NCBI RefSeq assembly: GCF_016612535.1 | Contig: NZ_JAENXS010000001.1 | Coordinates: forward strand, 2,939,501-3,003,500 | DNA length: 64,000 nucleotides | Reading direction: 5' to 3' | Source: Bradyrhizobium diazoefficiens | GTDB taxonomy: Bacteria; Pseudomonadota; Alphaproteobacteria; Rhizobiales; Xanthobacteraceae | Shown here: piece after piece, positions 17,803-26,592 of the stretch | How positions within the stretch are numbered: position 1 is the first letter of the stretch | How the letters are laid out: every line of letters starts with the position of its first letter | Program-made: the position numbers and the translations under genes | Notes under the pieces: model-generated | What the model saw: only the letters and a program-made list of their open reading frames with translations | Databases searched by the model: none | Told to the model about the DNA's origin: nothing

Positions 17803-17896
17803 GGCGCAGATGGGGCTTGAAGTGGCCGCATTTTTCCGCTCAACCCTGATCCTGAGGCGCGTGCTTGGCGCGCGTCTCGACGGATGAAAGACTGTC

Positions 17897-18157
17897 ATGA
17901 ATGCGAAGACGTTTCTTGCGACCGTGTTTGCGGGCCTCGCTCTCTCCGCCTGCTCGGCGCGTTACCAGACGCCGACCGCGATGGGCGGTGACGACGACAA
18001 TGCGGTGTGCCTGAGCCGCGGCTATGCGGCCGGCTCGCCCGAATACGTGGCCTGCCGCAAGGACCGCGACGTGCAGCGCAGCGCCGCGATGTCCCGCGCC
18101 GACAGCCGACAGCGCGATCTCGGCGAGTACATGCTGAACCATCCGGATCGGCCGTAA
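17897..18157 (+). CDS. Small lipoprotein of unknown function
   Basis: An 86-residue protein with a lipoprotein signal: MNAKTFLATVFAGLALSACS, lipobox LSAC with Cys at residue 19. The residue after Cys is Ser, so it should be sorted to the outer membrane. The mature part is short and polar with two further cysteines (NAVCLSRGYAAGSPEYVACRK) and a basic tail. This C..SRG....S..Y..C pattern occurs in small envelope lipoproteins of rhizobia, with no known function. Confidence 0.72.
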   Translation: MNAKTFLATVFAGLALSACSARYQTPTAMGGDDDNAVCLSRGYAAGSPEYVACRKDRDVQRSAAMSRADSRQRDLGEYMLNHPDRP

Positions 18158-18177
18158 CGGGAGCGAAGGTCTCTCCC

Positions 18178-18266
18178 CCGTCATTGCGAGCGCAGCGAAG
18201 CAATCCAGAATCTTTCCGCGGAGGCGGTCTGGATTGCTTCGTCGCAAGAGCTCCTCGCAATGACGG
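18178..18266. repeat. Palindromic intergenic repeat, family D (CCGTCATTGCGAG type)
   Basis: An 89-base element with perfect 13-base ends CCGTCATTGCGAG / CTCGCAATGACGG and inner arms GAAGCAATCCAGA / TCTGGATTGCTTC. Located between convergent genes. Confidence 0.8.
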
Positions 18267-18321
18267 TGTTGAGGAAGCGCGCCACCCCTCTACATCGTCG
18301 TCCTGGATAAGCGAGCCAAAC

Positions 18322-18351
18322 AAAAACGCGGCGGGTTTTTCCGCCGCGTTT
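18322..18351 (-). terminator. Rho-independent terminator of the trcR gene
   Basis: On the minus strand an AAACGCGGCGG stem, an AAAAAC loop and its exact complement, followed by a T-rich run (TTTTTGTTT). It begins about 30 bases after the stop codon of the DUF1013 gene, an ideal position. Confidence 0.85.
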
Positions 18352-18380
18352 GCATTCGGTCGCGAATGTCAGAGCGAGGA

Positions 18381-19076
18381 CTACTCCTCCTCTTGCTCCT
18401 GCTTCTTGCCGCCCAGCGTCTTCAGCTTGGCGAACACGGCGTCGACGTTGAGGTCGTCGCTCGACTTCTCCGACGTCTCGTACTCGTCCTTCTTGGTGGT
18501 CTCGGAAGCGGGCAGCAGGGTGGCGCCGCCATAGGCTGCGTCGATCGGCTTTTCCTTGGCCGCGCGCGCCACCTCGAAATCGAGTTCGATCTGCGAGCAG
18601 AGGCCGAGTGTGACGGGGTCGATCGGGGTCAGCTGCGAGGTGTTCCAGTGGGTGCGATCGCGAACGCTGGCAATCGTGCTCTTGGTGGTGCCGACCAGGC
18701 GCATGATCTGGGCGTCCTTGAGCTCGGGATGGCTGCGCAGCAGCCAGAGGATGGCGCTGGGGCGCTCGTGGCGGCGCGACACCGGGGTGTAGCGCGGGCC
18801 CTTGCGCTTGGGCTGGGGCGGCAGCACCACCTTGCTCTCCTGGAGGCGGAGCCGGTAATCCGGATTCTTCTCGGCCCGTTCGATCTCCTCGCGGGTCAAT
18901 TGGCCGTTGGAAAGGGGGTCCATGCCCTTGATGCCCTGCGCGGCGTCACCGTCGGCGATCGCCCGGATCTCCAGGGGATGCATCTTGGTGAAATCGGCGA
19001 CCTGGTCGAAGGTCAGCGCGGTGTTGTCGAGCAGCCAGACGGCGGTCGCCTTGGGCATCAGAGGTGCGTTGCTCAT
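18381..19076 (-). CDS. trcR: DUF1013 protein, cell cycle transcriptional regulator TrcR
   Basis: A 231-residue cytoplasmic protein of the DUF1013 family, nearly universal in alphaproteobacteria. It has the characteristic start (PLMPKATAVWLLDNTALTFD), the segment PLEIRAIADGD, and a central helix-turn-helix-like region (ELKDAQIMRLVGTTKSTIAS) suggesting DNA binding. The last 40 residues are acidic and end in a Glu/Gln run. I set the start at 19076, where AAAGGAGATTTGCC gives a strong ribosome site. The family has been described as a cell-cycle transcription factor. It is divergent from ispH. Confidence 0.88.
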   Translation of the reverse strand: MSNAPLMPKATAVWLLDNTALTFDQVADFTKMHPLEIRAIADGDAAQGIKGMDPLSNGQLTREEIERAEKNPDYRLRLQESKVVLPPQPKRKGPRYTPVSRRHERPSAILWLLRSHPELKDAQIMRLVGTTKSTIASVRDRTHWNTSQLTPIDPVTLGLCSQIELDFEVARAAKEKPIDAAYGGATLLPASETTKKDEYETSEKSSDDLNVDAVFAKLKTLGGKKQEQEEE

Positions 19077-19341
19077 GGCAAATCTCCTTTGTGCTTCGCC
19101 CACCCCTTTGGAGGCGAAGTCGGTGGTCATCAGCGATGACTGGGAATTCGCGCTATATAAGCCCGGAGGGGGTAGTCACGCAATGGTTCTGCTATAGATA
19201 GTGCCTTGACAGCGCCCGAAAGGGGGCCCAATTCCCTCTCAAGTCGCTCTAAAGTCCAATCAGACCGCTTTAGGCCCTTTTCCATCCATCGACCGTCCCT
19301 CGCCAGAAGGCGAATCGGTGATTCGGTCCCGAGATTGCTCA

Positions 19342-20310
19342 ATGTCAGCCAAACCAGACCTCAAGATCGTGCTTTGTTCTCCTCGCGGCTTCTGCGCCGG
19401 GGTGGTTCGGGCGATCGACACCGTGGAACGGGCGCTCGATAAGTATGGCGCTCCGGTCTATGTTCGCCATGAGATTGTGCATAACAAATACGTCGTCGAC
19501 GGGTTGAAGAAGAAGGGCGCCATCTTCGTCGAGGAGCTGGCCGAGATCCCGGAAAACACCACGGCGCCGGTGGTATTCTCGGCCCATGGCGTGCCGAAAT
19601 CGGTTCCGGCCGATGCGACGTCGCGCAATTTGTTCTCGCTGGATGCGACCTGCCCGCTGGTGACCAAGGTGCACCGCGAGGCCGCGATCCACTTCAAGCG
19701 CGGCCGCGAGATCTTCCTGATCGGCCATTCCCATCACCCCGAAGTGGTCGGCACGCTCGGCCAGTTGCCGACCGGCGCCGTCACCCTGATCGAGACCGCC
19801 GAGGATGCCAAGACCATCGCTCCGAAAGATCCGAACAACCTCGCCTTCGTGACCCAGACCACGCTGTCGATCGACGACACCGCGGAGATCGTGGCGCTGC
19901 TCAAGGAGCGCTTCCCGAACATCAACGGGCCGCACAAGGAAGACATCTGTTACGCCACCACCAACCGCCAGCTCGCGGTGAAGAAGGTGGCGCCGGTGGT
20001 CGATGCCTTGATCGTGGTCGGCGCGCCGAACTCGTCGAACTCGCAGCGCCTGCGCGAGGTCGCCGAGCGCGAGGGCTGCAAGGTCGCGGTGCTGGCGCAG
20101 CGCGCCGCCGAAATCGACTGGAAGCGGTTCGAAAACATCACCAGCCTCGGCATCACCGCGGGCGCATCCGCGCCGGAAGTGATCGTCGAGGAGATCATGG
20201 ACGCGTTCGCCGAGCGCTTCACGCTGCATGTGGAAACGGTCTCGGCCGCGGAGGAAAACGAGTTCTTCCCGCTGCCGCGTCAGGTGCGCCCCGAAGCCGC
20301 CGCCGAGTAG
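19342..20310 (+). CDS. ispH: 4-hydroxy-3-methylbut-2-enyl diphosphate reductase
   Basis: A 322-residue iron-sulfur enzyme, the last step of the MEP pathway, producing IPP and DMAPP. The three cluster cysteines are in [29 protein letters not shown] and [12 protein letters not shown]. The substrate-binding His ([21 protein letters not shown]), Glu and the SNSQRL motif are all present. The start at 19342 agrees with homologues; the frame extends a few codons further up. It lies 6 bases before thrB, so ispH-thrB-rnhA form an operon. Confidence 0.96.
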   Translation: MSAKPDLKIVLCSPRGFCAGVVRAIDTVERALDKYGAPVYVRHEIVHNKYVVDGLKKKGAIFVEELAEIPENTTAPVVFSAHGVPKSVPADATSRNLFSLDATCPLVTKVHREAAIHFKRGREIFLIGHSHHPEVVGTLGQLPTGAVTLIETAEDAKTIAPKDPNNLAFVTQTTLSIDDTAEIVALLKERFPNINGPHKEDICYATTNRQLAVKKVAPVVDALIVVGAPNSSNSQRLREVAEREGCKVAVLAQRAAEIDWKRFENITSLGITAGASAPEVIVEEIMDAFAERFTLHVETVSAAEENEFFPLPRQVRPEAAAE

Positions 20311-20316
20311 ACCTTT

Positions 20317-21312
20317 ATGGCGGTCTACACCGACGTTGCCGCCGACGAGCTTGCGGATTTCCTGAAGCAATACGATCTCGGCGAACTGCTCTCCTACAAG
20401 GGCATTGCCGAGGGCGTCGAAAACACCAACTTCCTGCTGCACACCAGCCAAGCAAATCAGCAGGCCTCGTTCATCCTCACGCTCTACGAGAAGCGCGTGG
20501 CGAAGAACGATCTGCCGTTCTTTCTCGCGTTGATGACGCATCTCGCCGAGCATGGCGTCAATTGCCCGCTGCCGGTGAAGGCGAGAGACGGCGAGGCGCT
20601 GCGCGAGCTGTCGGGACGGCCGGCCGCGATCATCACCTTTCTCGAAGGCGTCTGGCCACGCAAGCCGAACGCGAACCATTGCGCCGGCGTCGGCGAGGGG
20701 TTGGCCAGGATGCATCTGGCCGGCGCCAACTTTGCCATCAAGCGGCCGAACGCGCTGTCGGTCGCGGGCTGGCGGCCGCTGTTCGATGCTGCAGCACACC
20801 GTGCCGACGAGGTGCAGCCGGGTCTGCGCGCGTTCCTTGGCCACGAGCTCGATTATCTCTCGAGCGGGGTCTGGCCGAACAATTTGCCCGAGGGCGTGAT
20901 CCACGCCGACCTCTTCAACGACAACGTCTTCTTCCTCGGCGACAAGCTCTCGGGCATCATCGACTTCACCTTCGCCTGCAACGACATGCTGGCCTATGAC
21001 GTTGCGATCTGCCTCAACGCCTGGTGTTTCGAGCCGGATCACTCCTTCAACGTCACCAAGGCGCGCGCCTTCCTCAACGCTTACGGCCGGGTGCGAAAGC
21101 TCACCGAGGCGGAAGAGGCCGTGCTGCCGCTGCTGGCGCGCGGCGCTGCCGTCCGCTTCCTGCTGACGCGGCTGGTCGACTGGCTCAATGTGCCGCCCGG
21201 TGCGCTGGTCAAGCCGAAGGATCCGCTGGAATATTTTCGCAAGCTGCGCTTCCACCAGAGCGTCTCCAGCGTACGCGATTACGGGCTGATGCCGTCAGGA
21301 CTGGTCGCGTGA
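20317..21312 (+). CDS. thrB: Homoserine kinase (ThrB, phosphotransferase fold)
   Basis: A 331-residue enzyme of the aminoglycoside-phosphotransferase fold (the alphaproteobacterial ThrB type, unrelated to the GHMP kinase of E. coli). It phosphorylates homoserine in threonine biosynthesis. Features: [20 protein letters not shown] at the start, the nucleotide-loop region [13 protein letters not shown], the catalytic Brenner motif [14 protein letters not shown] near residue 195, and the metal-binding [12 protein letters not shown]. Its stop overlaps the GTG of rnhA by four bases. Confidence 0.95.
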   Translation: MAVYTDVAADELADFLKQYDLGELLSYKGIAEGVENTNFLLHTSQANQQASFILTLYEKRVAKNDLPFFLALMTHLAEHGVNCPLPVKARDGEALRELSGRPAAIITFLEGVWPRKPNANHCAGVGEGLARMHLAGANFAIKRPNALSVAGWRPLFDAAAHRADEVQPGLRAFLGHELDYLSSGVWPNNLPEGVIHADLFNDNVFFLGDKLSGIIDFTFACNDMLAYDVAICLNAWCFEPDHSFNVTKARAFLNAYGRVRKLTEAEEAVLPLLARGAAVRFLLTRLVDWLNVPPGALVKPKDPLEYFRKLRFHQSVSSVRDYGLMPSGLVA

Positions 21313-21773
21313 GCGAGCTCCCCAATGTCACGATCTATACCGATGGCGCGTGCTCGGGAAATCCCGGGCCCGGCGGCTGGGGCGCGATCCTGAAGTTCGG
21401 CGACAAGGAGAAAGAGCTGAACGGCGGCGAGCGCCACACCACCAACAACCAGATGGAATTGATGGCGGCAATCTCCGCGCTGGAAGCGCTGAAGAAGCCG
21501 TGCACCGTCGATCTCTACACCGACAGCCAATACGTCCGGCAGGGCATCACCGGCTGGATCCACGGCTGGAAGCGCAACGGCTGGCGCACCGCCGACAGGA
21601 AGCCGGTGAAGAATGTCGAGCTATGGCAGCGCCTCGATGCGGCGCTGAAGGCGCATGAGGTGCGCTGGCACTGGGTCAAGGGCCATGCCGGCCATCCGGA
21701 GAACGAACGGGCCGATCAGCTGGCGCGCGACGGCGTCGCTGTGGCAAGGTTGAAGACACGGGTGGCGGAGTAG
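21309..21773 (+). CDS. rnhA: Ribonuclease HI
   Basis: A 154-residue endonuclease that cuts RNA in RNA:DNA hybrids. The start is GTG at 21309, overlapping the thrB stop; the longer upstream frame is a shadow of thrB. Active-site acids are visible: Asp in [18 protein letters not shown], Glu in [13 protein letters not shown], Asp in [12 protein letters not shown], His in [19 protein letters not shown], and Asp in the same block. Size equals that of the E. coli enzyme. Coupled to thrB and ispH. Confidence 0.95.
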   Translation: MSELPNVTIYTDGACSGNPGPGGWGAILKFGDKEKELNGGERHTTNNQMELMAAISALEALKKPCTVDLYTDSQYVRQGITGWIHGWKRNGWRTADRKPVKNVELWQRLDAALKAHEVRWHWVKGHAGHPENERADQLARDGVAVARLKTRVAE

Positions 21774-21796
21774 GGCGATTGCTCGCTCTCTCAGTT

Positions 21797-21883
21797 CGTC
21801 ATGGCCGGGCCTGACCCGGCCATCCACGCCTTCCTGCATGCGACCAAGAACGTGGATGCCCGGGAGAAGCCCGGGCAATGACG
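21797..21883. repeat. Palindromic intergenic repeat, family B
   Basis: An 87-base copy: left CGTCATGGCCGGGCCTGACC, right GAAGCCCGGGCAATGACG, with central ATCCACGCC and AACGTGGATGCC. It lies between the convergent rnhA and peroxiredoxin genes. Confidence 0.8.
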
Positions 21884-21913
21884 TCATCCTTGGAAAAAGC
21901 CGGGCCTGAACGC

Positions 21914-22399
21914 TTACAGCTGCCCGAGCAGCGTATCACCGCCGGACACCTCGACCTTGCCGGGCATTGCTTCGAGGTTCAGTTTCTTGACCACGCCATC
22001 CTCGACCAGCATCGAATAGCGCTTGGAGCGGATGCCGAGGCCGTTGCCGGAGGCATCTAACTCCATGCCGATCGCCTTGGCGAATTCGGCGTTGCCGTCG
22101 GCGAGGAAGATCGCCTCGTCGCGCTGGTCGGTGTCGCGCTTCCAGGCGTTCATGACGAAGGCGTCGTTGACGGAGACGATGGCGATGGTATCGACGCCCT
22201 TGTCCTTCATGGCGTAGGCGTTGAGGAAGATGCTCGGCAGATGCATCTTGTGGCAGGTGCCGGTGTAGGCGCCGGGCACGGCAAACAGCGCCACTTTCTT
22301 GCCCTTGAAGATGTCGTCGGTGGTCTTCACCTGCGGGCCTTCCGCCGTCATCACGCGGAATTTCGCCTCGGGCAGCTTGTCGCCAGTCTGGATCGCCAT
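21914..22399 (-). CDS. Peroxiredoxin, Prx5 type
   Basis: A 161-residue thiol peroxidase with a thioredoxin fold. The peroxidatic Cys is in ALFAVPGAYTGTCHKMHLPS near residue 48, with the conserved Thr three residues before it. FVMNAWKRDTD and FLADGNAEFAKAIGMELDAS are typical of the Prx5 (AhpE-unlike, glutaredoxin-dependent) group. No second cysteine that would make it a typical 2-Cys enzyme is evident. A GGGAGAC site precedes the ATG at 22399. It reduces hydrogen peroxide and alkyl hydroperoxides in the cytoplasm. Confidence 0.92.
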   Translation of the reverse strand: MAIQTGDKLPEAKFRVMTAEGPQVKTTDDIFKGKKVALFAVPGAYTGTCHKMHLPSIFLNAYAMKDKGVDTIAIVSVNDAFVMNAWKRDTDQRDEAIFLADGNAEFAKAIGMELDASGNGLGIRSKRYSMLVEDGVVKKLNLEAMPGKVEVSGGDTLLGQL

Positions 22400-22507
22400 C
22401 GTCAGTCTCCCTGAAAATCGGTAGGGCTTTTTAGACCGTGTGGCGGCACTGCACAATGTTGCTGGCGGGGGAAGCGGCGAGGGCGGCGACCCTTCACCGT
22501 TATGTCA

Positions 22508-23062
22508 TCAGCCCGCAAAGCCGCCGCTGTCGAGGAAGGCCCGCTCCTCCGCGGTGCTGTCGCGGCCGAGCAGGCGGTTGCGGTGGGGGAAGCGGCCGAA
22601 CCGCGCAATGATATCGGCGTGCTCCCGAGCGTATTTCAGATTTTCGGCATTGTCGGTGTTTTCAAACAGCGCAACGCAGTGCAACTGGTCAGGCAGGTGC
22701 TCGGAATGCATGAAGGGCAAATAGAGGAACTCGAGCAGGAGGGGATCGATCCTGCGATCTGCGCCCCGCGCGATGGCGCGGCGGGCGACGTCACGCGCCA
22801 GCGGATCGCTGGCAAAGGCTTCCGGCGTGCCGCGGAACATGTTGCGGGGAAACTGGTCGAGTACGATGACGAGCGCGAGTGCGCCGTCGTCGCAGTCCTC
22901 CCACGACACCAGTTCGCCTGCCGCGGCCTTCTGCCAAAGCGGAAGAAAGCGGCGGCGGACCTCCGCGTCGAACGCGTCGCTGGGCTTGTACCAGCGCTCG
23001 CGACCGGCTTCGCGCCAGAAGGCGAGAACGCCGGCCGGCGTCATGTTGCCGATGTCAGTCAT
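22508..23062 (-). CDS. DUF924 family protein
   Basis: A 184-residue cytoplasmic protein. It carries the DUF924 core: VLAFWREAGRERWYKPSDAF, VIVLDQFPRNMFRGTPEAFA and LYLPFMHSEHLPDQ, followed by RFGRFPHRNRLLGRDSTAEE. The family adopts a TPR-like helical fold; its role is unknown. The frame is open much further upstream, but that part overlaps the fadD gene in another frame; the ATG at 23062, 17 bases after the fadD stop, is the natural start. Likely co-transcribed with fadD. Confidence 0.88.
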   Translation of the reverse strand: MTDIGNMTPAGVLAFWREAGRERWYKPSDAFDAEVRRRFLPLWQKAAAGELVSWEDCDDGALALVIVLDQFPRNMFRGTPEAFASDPLARDVARRAIARGADRRIDPLLLEFLYLPFMHSEHLPDQLHCVALFENTDNAENLKYAREHADIIARFGRFPHRNRLLGRDSTAEERAFLDSGGFAG

Positions 23063-23079
23063 GAGCCAGCGAGGCGGCC

Positions 23080-24765
23080 TTACGCCGCCTGAGCCTTCTT
23101 CTCGTCGCGCAGCTCGCGGCGCAGGATCTTGCCGACATTGGTCTTGGGCAAATCGGCACGGAATTCGATCTGCTTGGGCACCTTGTATCCGGTGAGCTGC
23201 TCGCGGCAGAACTTGATGACGTCCTCCACCGTGAGGTTCGGGTCTTTCTTCACCACGAAGGCCTTCACCGCTTCGCCGGACCCGCTGTCGGGAACGCCGA
23301 TCACCGCGCATTCGAGCACGCCCGGATGGCTCGCGATCACTTCCTCGATCTCGTTGGGATAGACGTTGAAGCCGGAGACCAGGATCATGTCCTTCTTGCG
23401 GTCGACGATCCTGGTGTAGCCCTTCTCATCCATGATGCCGATGTCGCCGGTGCGGAAATAGCCGTCGGCGGTCATCACCTTCGCGGTCTCCTCCGGCCTG
23501 TTCCAGTAGCCCGACATCACCTGCGGGCCCTTGGCGCAGATCTCGCCGGCCTGGCCGAGCGGGACTTCATTGCCGTCGTCGTCGCGGATCGAGATGTAGG
23601 TCGATGGCACGGGGATGCCGATCGTGCCGTTGAACTCGGCATTGGTGGCGGTGTTGCAGGTTAGCGTCGGCGAGGTCTCCGACAGGCCGTAGCCCTCGGC
23701 GATGGAGCAGCCGGTCACGGCCTTCCACTGCTCGGCCACCGGGCGCTGTACGGCCATGCCGCCGCCGTTGGAGATCTTCAACTTGGAGAAGTCGAGCTTC
23801 TTGAAGTCTGGATGGTGCATCAGCCCGTTGTAGAGCGTGTTCACGGCCGGGAAGCTGTTGACCTGATACTTCGCCAATTCCTTGATGAAGCCCGCGATGT
23901 CGCGCGGGTTGGGGATCAGCAGATTGCAGCCGCCGGCGCGCACCGCGAGCAGGTAGCAGGCCGTCAGCGCGAAGATGTGATAGAGCGGCAGCGCGCAGAC
24001 GATCATCAGCTGATCGACATGCGGTGGCGCGGCCATCGCCGGTTGCAGCCAGGCGTCGTTCTGCAGGACGTTGGCGACGATGTTGCGGTGGAGCAGCGTG
24101 GCGCCCTTGGAGACGCCGGTGGTGCCGCCGGTATATTGCAGGAAGGCGACGTCGCCCGGCGACAGTTTCGGCTTGTTGAAGGTCGCACCGCGACCGGCCG
24201 AGATCGCGTCGTTGAACGACACCGCGCCCGGCAGCGACCAGGCCGGGACCATCTTCTTAACGCGGCGGACGACGAGATTGACGATCACGCCCTTGAAGCC
24301 GAGCAAATCGCCCATGCTGGCGACGATGACGTGCTTGACCTCAGTCTTCGCGATCACCTGCTCGACGGTGTGGGCAAAATTCTCCAGCACGATGACGGCT
24401 TCGGCGCCGGAATCCTTGAGCTGATGCTCGAGCTCGCGCGGGGTGTAGAGCGGGTTGACGTTGACCACGGCAAAGCCGGCACGCAGCACCGCGGCGGTGG
24501 CGACGGGATATTGCAGCACGTTCGGCATCATGATCGCGACGCGGGCGCCGCGCTGCAGGCCGCGTCCCTGCAAATAGGCGGCGAGCGCCAGCGACATCTG
24601 GTCGAGGTCGCGATAGCTGATCGCCTTGTCCATGCAGATGAACGCCTTGCGGTCGGCGAACTTCGCAAAGCTCTCCTCGAGGAGGTCGACCAGCGATGCG
24701 TATTGCGTCGGCTCGATATCAGCGGGCACGCCGGGCGGATATTGCTTGAGCCAGATGCGCTCCAT
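23080..24765 (-). CDS. fadD: Long-chain fatty acid-CoA ligase
   Basis: A 561-residue AMP-forming ligase that activates long-chain fatty acids for beta-oxidation. The P-loop LQYTGGTTGVSKGATLLHRN is near residue 212, the second core motif EGYGLSETSPTLTCN near residue 360, and the hinge YFRTGDIGIMDEKGYTRIVD with DRKKDMILVSGFNVYPNEIE near residue 440. The catalytic Lys is in PKTNVGKILRRELRDE close to the end. The start MERIWLKQYPPGVPADIEP matches FadD N-termini. Probably membrane-associated. Confidence 0.94.
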   Translation of the reverse strand: MERIWLKQYPPGVPADIEPTQYASLVDLLEESFAKFADRKAFICMDKAISYRDLDQMSLALAAYLQGRGLQRGARVAIMMPNVLQYPVATAAVLRAGFAVVNVNPLYTPRELEHQLKDSGAEAVIVLENFAHTVEQVIAKTEVKHVIVASMGDLLGFKGVIVNLVVRRVKKMVPAWSLPGAVSFNDAISAGRGATFNKPKLSPGDVAFLQYTGGTTGVSKGATLLHRNIVANVLQNDAWLQPAMAAPPHVDQLMIVCALPLYHIFALTACYLLAVRAGGCNLLIPNPRDIAGFIKELAKYQVNSFPAVNTLYNGLMHHPDFKKLDFSKLKISNGGGMAVQRPVAEQWKAVTGCSIAEGYGLSETSPTLTCNTATNAEFNGTIGIPVPSTYISIRDDDGNEVPLGQAGEICAKGPQVMSGYWNRPEETAKVMTADGYFRTGDIGIMDEKGYTRIVDRKKDMILVSGFNVYPNEIEEVIASHPGVLECAVIGVPDSGSGEAVKAFVVKKDPNLTVEDVIKFCREQLTGYKVPKQIEFRADLPKTNVGKILRRELRDEKKAQAA

Positions 24766-24958
24766 GGAAACTCCCCTCTCTCACAAGAGCCCGTTGTGTC
24801 TCGGGCTTGCCTCATTGCCGACAGTATCGAGCCTGCCGGAACGGCTGGCAAGCGGTCGAGGCTTAGGGCAAAGGTCGGAAAGTGGCTACTGGAATCGTCG
24901 CAAATGGCTGCCGCAGGTGCGAAGTGCGGACGCAGCCTGACGGGCCTGGAGCGTTAAC

Positions 24959-26404
24959 CTAGCTGTTGTTGGGCGCCGGCTTCGGTTTGGTGACAGCCTT
25001 GGGCTTGGCCGGCTTGGGAGCCTGATCGCCGCTCGCCACTGGCTTCTCGGCAGGCTTGGCCGCCGCATCGGGTTTGACCGCGGCGTGCTTGCTCGCCGCC
25101 GGCTTGGCCGCGGTCTTGGCGTCACCTTTGGCGTTAGGCTTGGCAGCCTCCGGCTTCGCCGCCGCTGTCTTGGCGTCCGCTCCCGCGCTAGGCTTCTTGG
25201 CGATACGCGACTTCTTACCACGCGCCTTCGGCGGGTTTTGCTGATCGGTGTCGGCTGCGACCGCCGCGACCAGGGCTGCGCCGGTGCGGGTCGGACCGGT
25301 GTAGACGACCACGGGCTCTGCTGCAGCCGGGGCCGAGGCCATCAGTTCGGACGCCTTCATCAGGGGCGGCTGAAGACCCGCGGTGAAGAACGTCACCTGA
25401 GCTTCGCCCCCGGTGGCGGAGGCCGATCCGCTGGTGCCGCCATTGGTCGCGATCAGCGCATCGTCGTCGTCGCTGGCCGGCCGCTTGTGGTGACCGCCGC
25501 ACATCTCCTCGCGCAAATTCGGCGGCGAAGCATCGACCGGCACGAGGTTTTCGACCGTGCCGAGCGAGGGACGCAGCCACGACAGATTGTCCTGGCTGAA
25601 GCCGCGCTCGAGCAGCTGCGCCGCCTTTACCGCGCGCGCAGTTCCGGAGCTGGCGCCGAGCACCACCGCGATCAGGCGGCGGCCGTTGCGCGTGGCTGAC
25701 GCCACGAGGTTGTAGCCGGAGGCGCAGATGAAGCCGGTCTTGAAACCGTCGGCGCCGGGATAGCGGCCGATCAGCTTGTTGAAATTCGCGGTGACGCGCT
25801 TGCCAAAGCGGATCGCCGGGATGTGCACGAAATATTCGTACTCCGGCAGGTCGCGCAGGAACGAGCGCGCGAGAATACCGAGGTCGCGCGCCGAGGTGAC
25901 GTGTCCATCCGCAGGCAGGCCGTTGGGATTGACGTAGTTCGTCTGCGTCATGCCGAGCCGCTTCGCGGTGTCGTTCATCATCGCGGAGAAGCCGTCGATC
26001 GAGCCGCCGACGCCTTCCGCCAGCACCACGGCCATGTCGTTCGCCGACTTGACCATCATCATTTTCAGCGCGTTGTCGACGGTGAGCTGCGTTCCCGGAC
26101 GGAGGCCCATCTTCGAGGGCGACTGCGAAGCCGCCGTCGGTGACACCGTCAGCAGCGTGTCGAGCGTGATCTTACCGTCCTTGACCGCCTTCAGCGTCAC
26201 ATAGGCGGTCATAATCTTGGTGACGGAGGCCGGATACCAGGGGACGGTCGCATTCTCCGCCTGCAGCACCTTGCCGCTATCGGCTTCGATCAGCAGCAAC
26301 GCTTCGGCATGCGCATTGCGCGAGGCGAGCAGCGCACCGACTGCGAGGGCCGCAGCGAACAGGTTGAACAGGGACTTGCGAAGCAGCGGGCGAAAGGCGT
26401 GCAC
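24959..26404 (-). CDS. D-alanyl-D-alanine carboxypeptidase (S11 family)
   Basis: A 481-residue periplasmic penicillin-binding protein that trims peptidoglycan stem peptides. Motifs: Ser-x-x-Lys in PASVTKIMTAYVTLK near residue 60, Ser-x-Asn in VKSANDMAVVLAEGV near residue 120, and Lys-Thr-Gly in DGFKTGFICASGYN near residue 220. A signal peptide (FNLFAAALAVGALLASRNAH) leads. After the catalytic domain comes an unusually long tail (residues about 290-481) that is rich in Ala, Lys and Pro, low in complexity, and could bind wall polymers or anionic surfaces. There is no obvious C-terminal amphipathic anchor. Confidence 0.92.
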   Translation of the reverse strand: MHAFRPLLRKSLFNLFAAALAVGALLASRNAHAEALLLIEADSGKVLQAENATVPWYPASVTKIMTAYVTLKAVKDGKITLDTLLTVSPTAASQSPSKMGLRPGTQLTVDNALKMMMVKSANDMAVVLAEGVGGSIDGFSAMMNDTAKRLGMTQTNYVNPNGLPADGHVTSARDLGILARSFLRDLPEYEYFVHIPAIRFGKRVTANFNKLIGRYPGADGFKTGFICASGYNLVASATRNGRRLIAVVLGASSGTARAVKAAQLLERGFSQDNLSWLRPSLGTVENLVPVDASPPNLREEMCGGHHKRPASDDDDALIATNGGTSGSASATGGEAQVTFFTAGLQPPLMKASELMASAPAAAEPVVVYTGPTRTGAALVAAVAADTDQQNPPKARGKKSRIAKKPSAGADAKTAAAKPEAAKPNAKGDAKTAAKPAASKHAAVKPDAAAKPAEKPVASGDQAPKPAKPKAVTKPKPAPNNS

Positions 26405-26592
26405 TATCCGATTCCGGTCCTTGGAGATCCGCCGGTTCCGGACGGCTCTCGTGATCTCTGTTCGGTTCTGAAATCCAGCGCCGCCGCTTGCGGCCGCGCA
26501 AACCTATACCGGCTCATGTGTCGAGAATAGGGGTTTCCGGGTCGTATTCCGCAATGAAATAGGCTGAATTTCGACGATGCTAGGGGGACTTG

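Noticed and set aside
19345..21255. 636-residue minus-strand open frame across ispH and thrB
   Set aside because: Shadow of two well-recognised genes; charged, motif-free composition and no ribosome site.
24786..24808. Weak hairpin (AAGCCCG ... CGGGCTC) between dacA and fadD as a terminator
   Set aside because: Only a 6-7 bp stem, no T run, and about 150 bases after the dacA stop.
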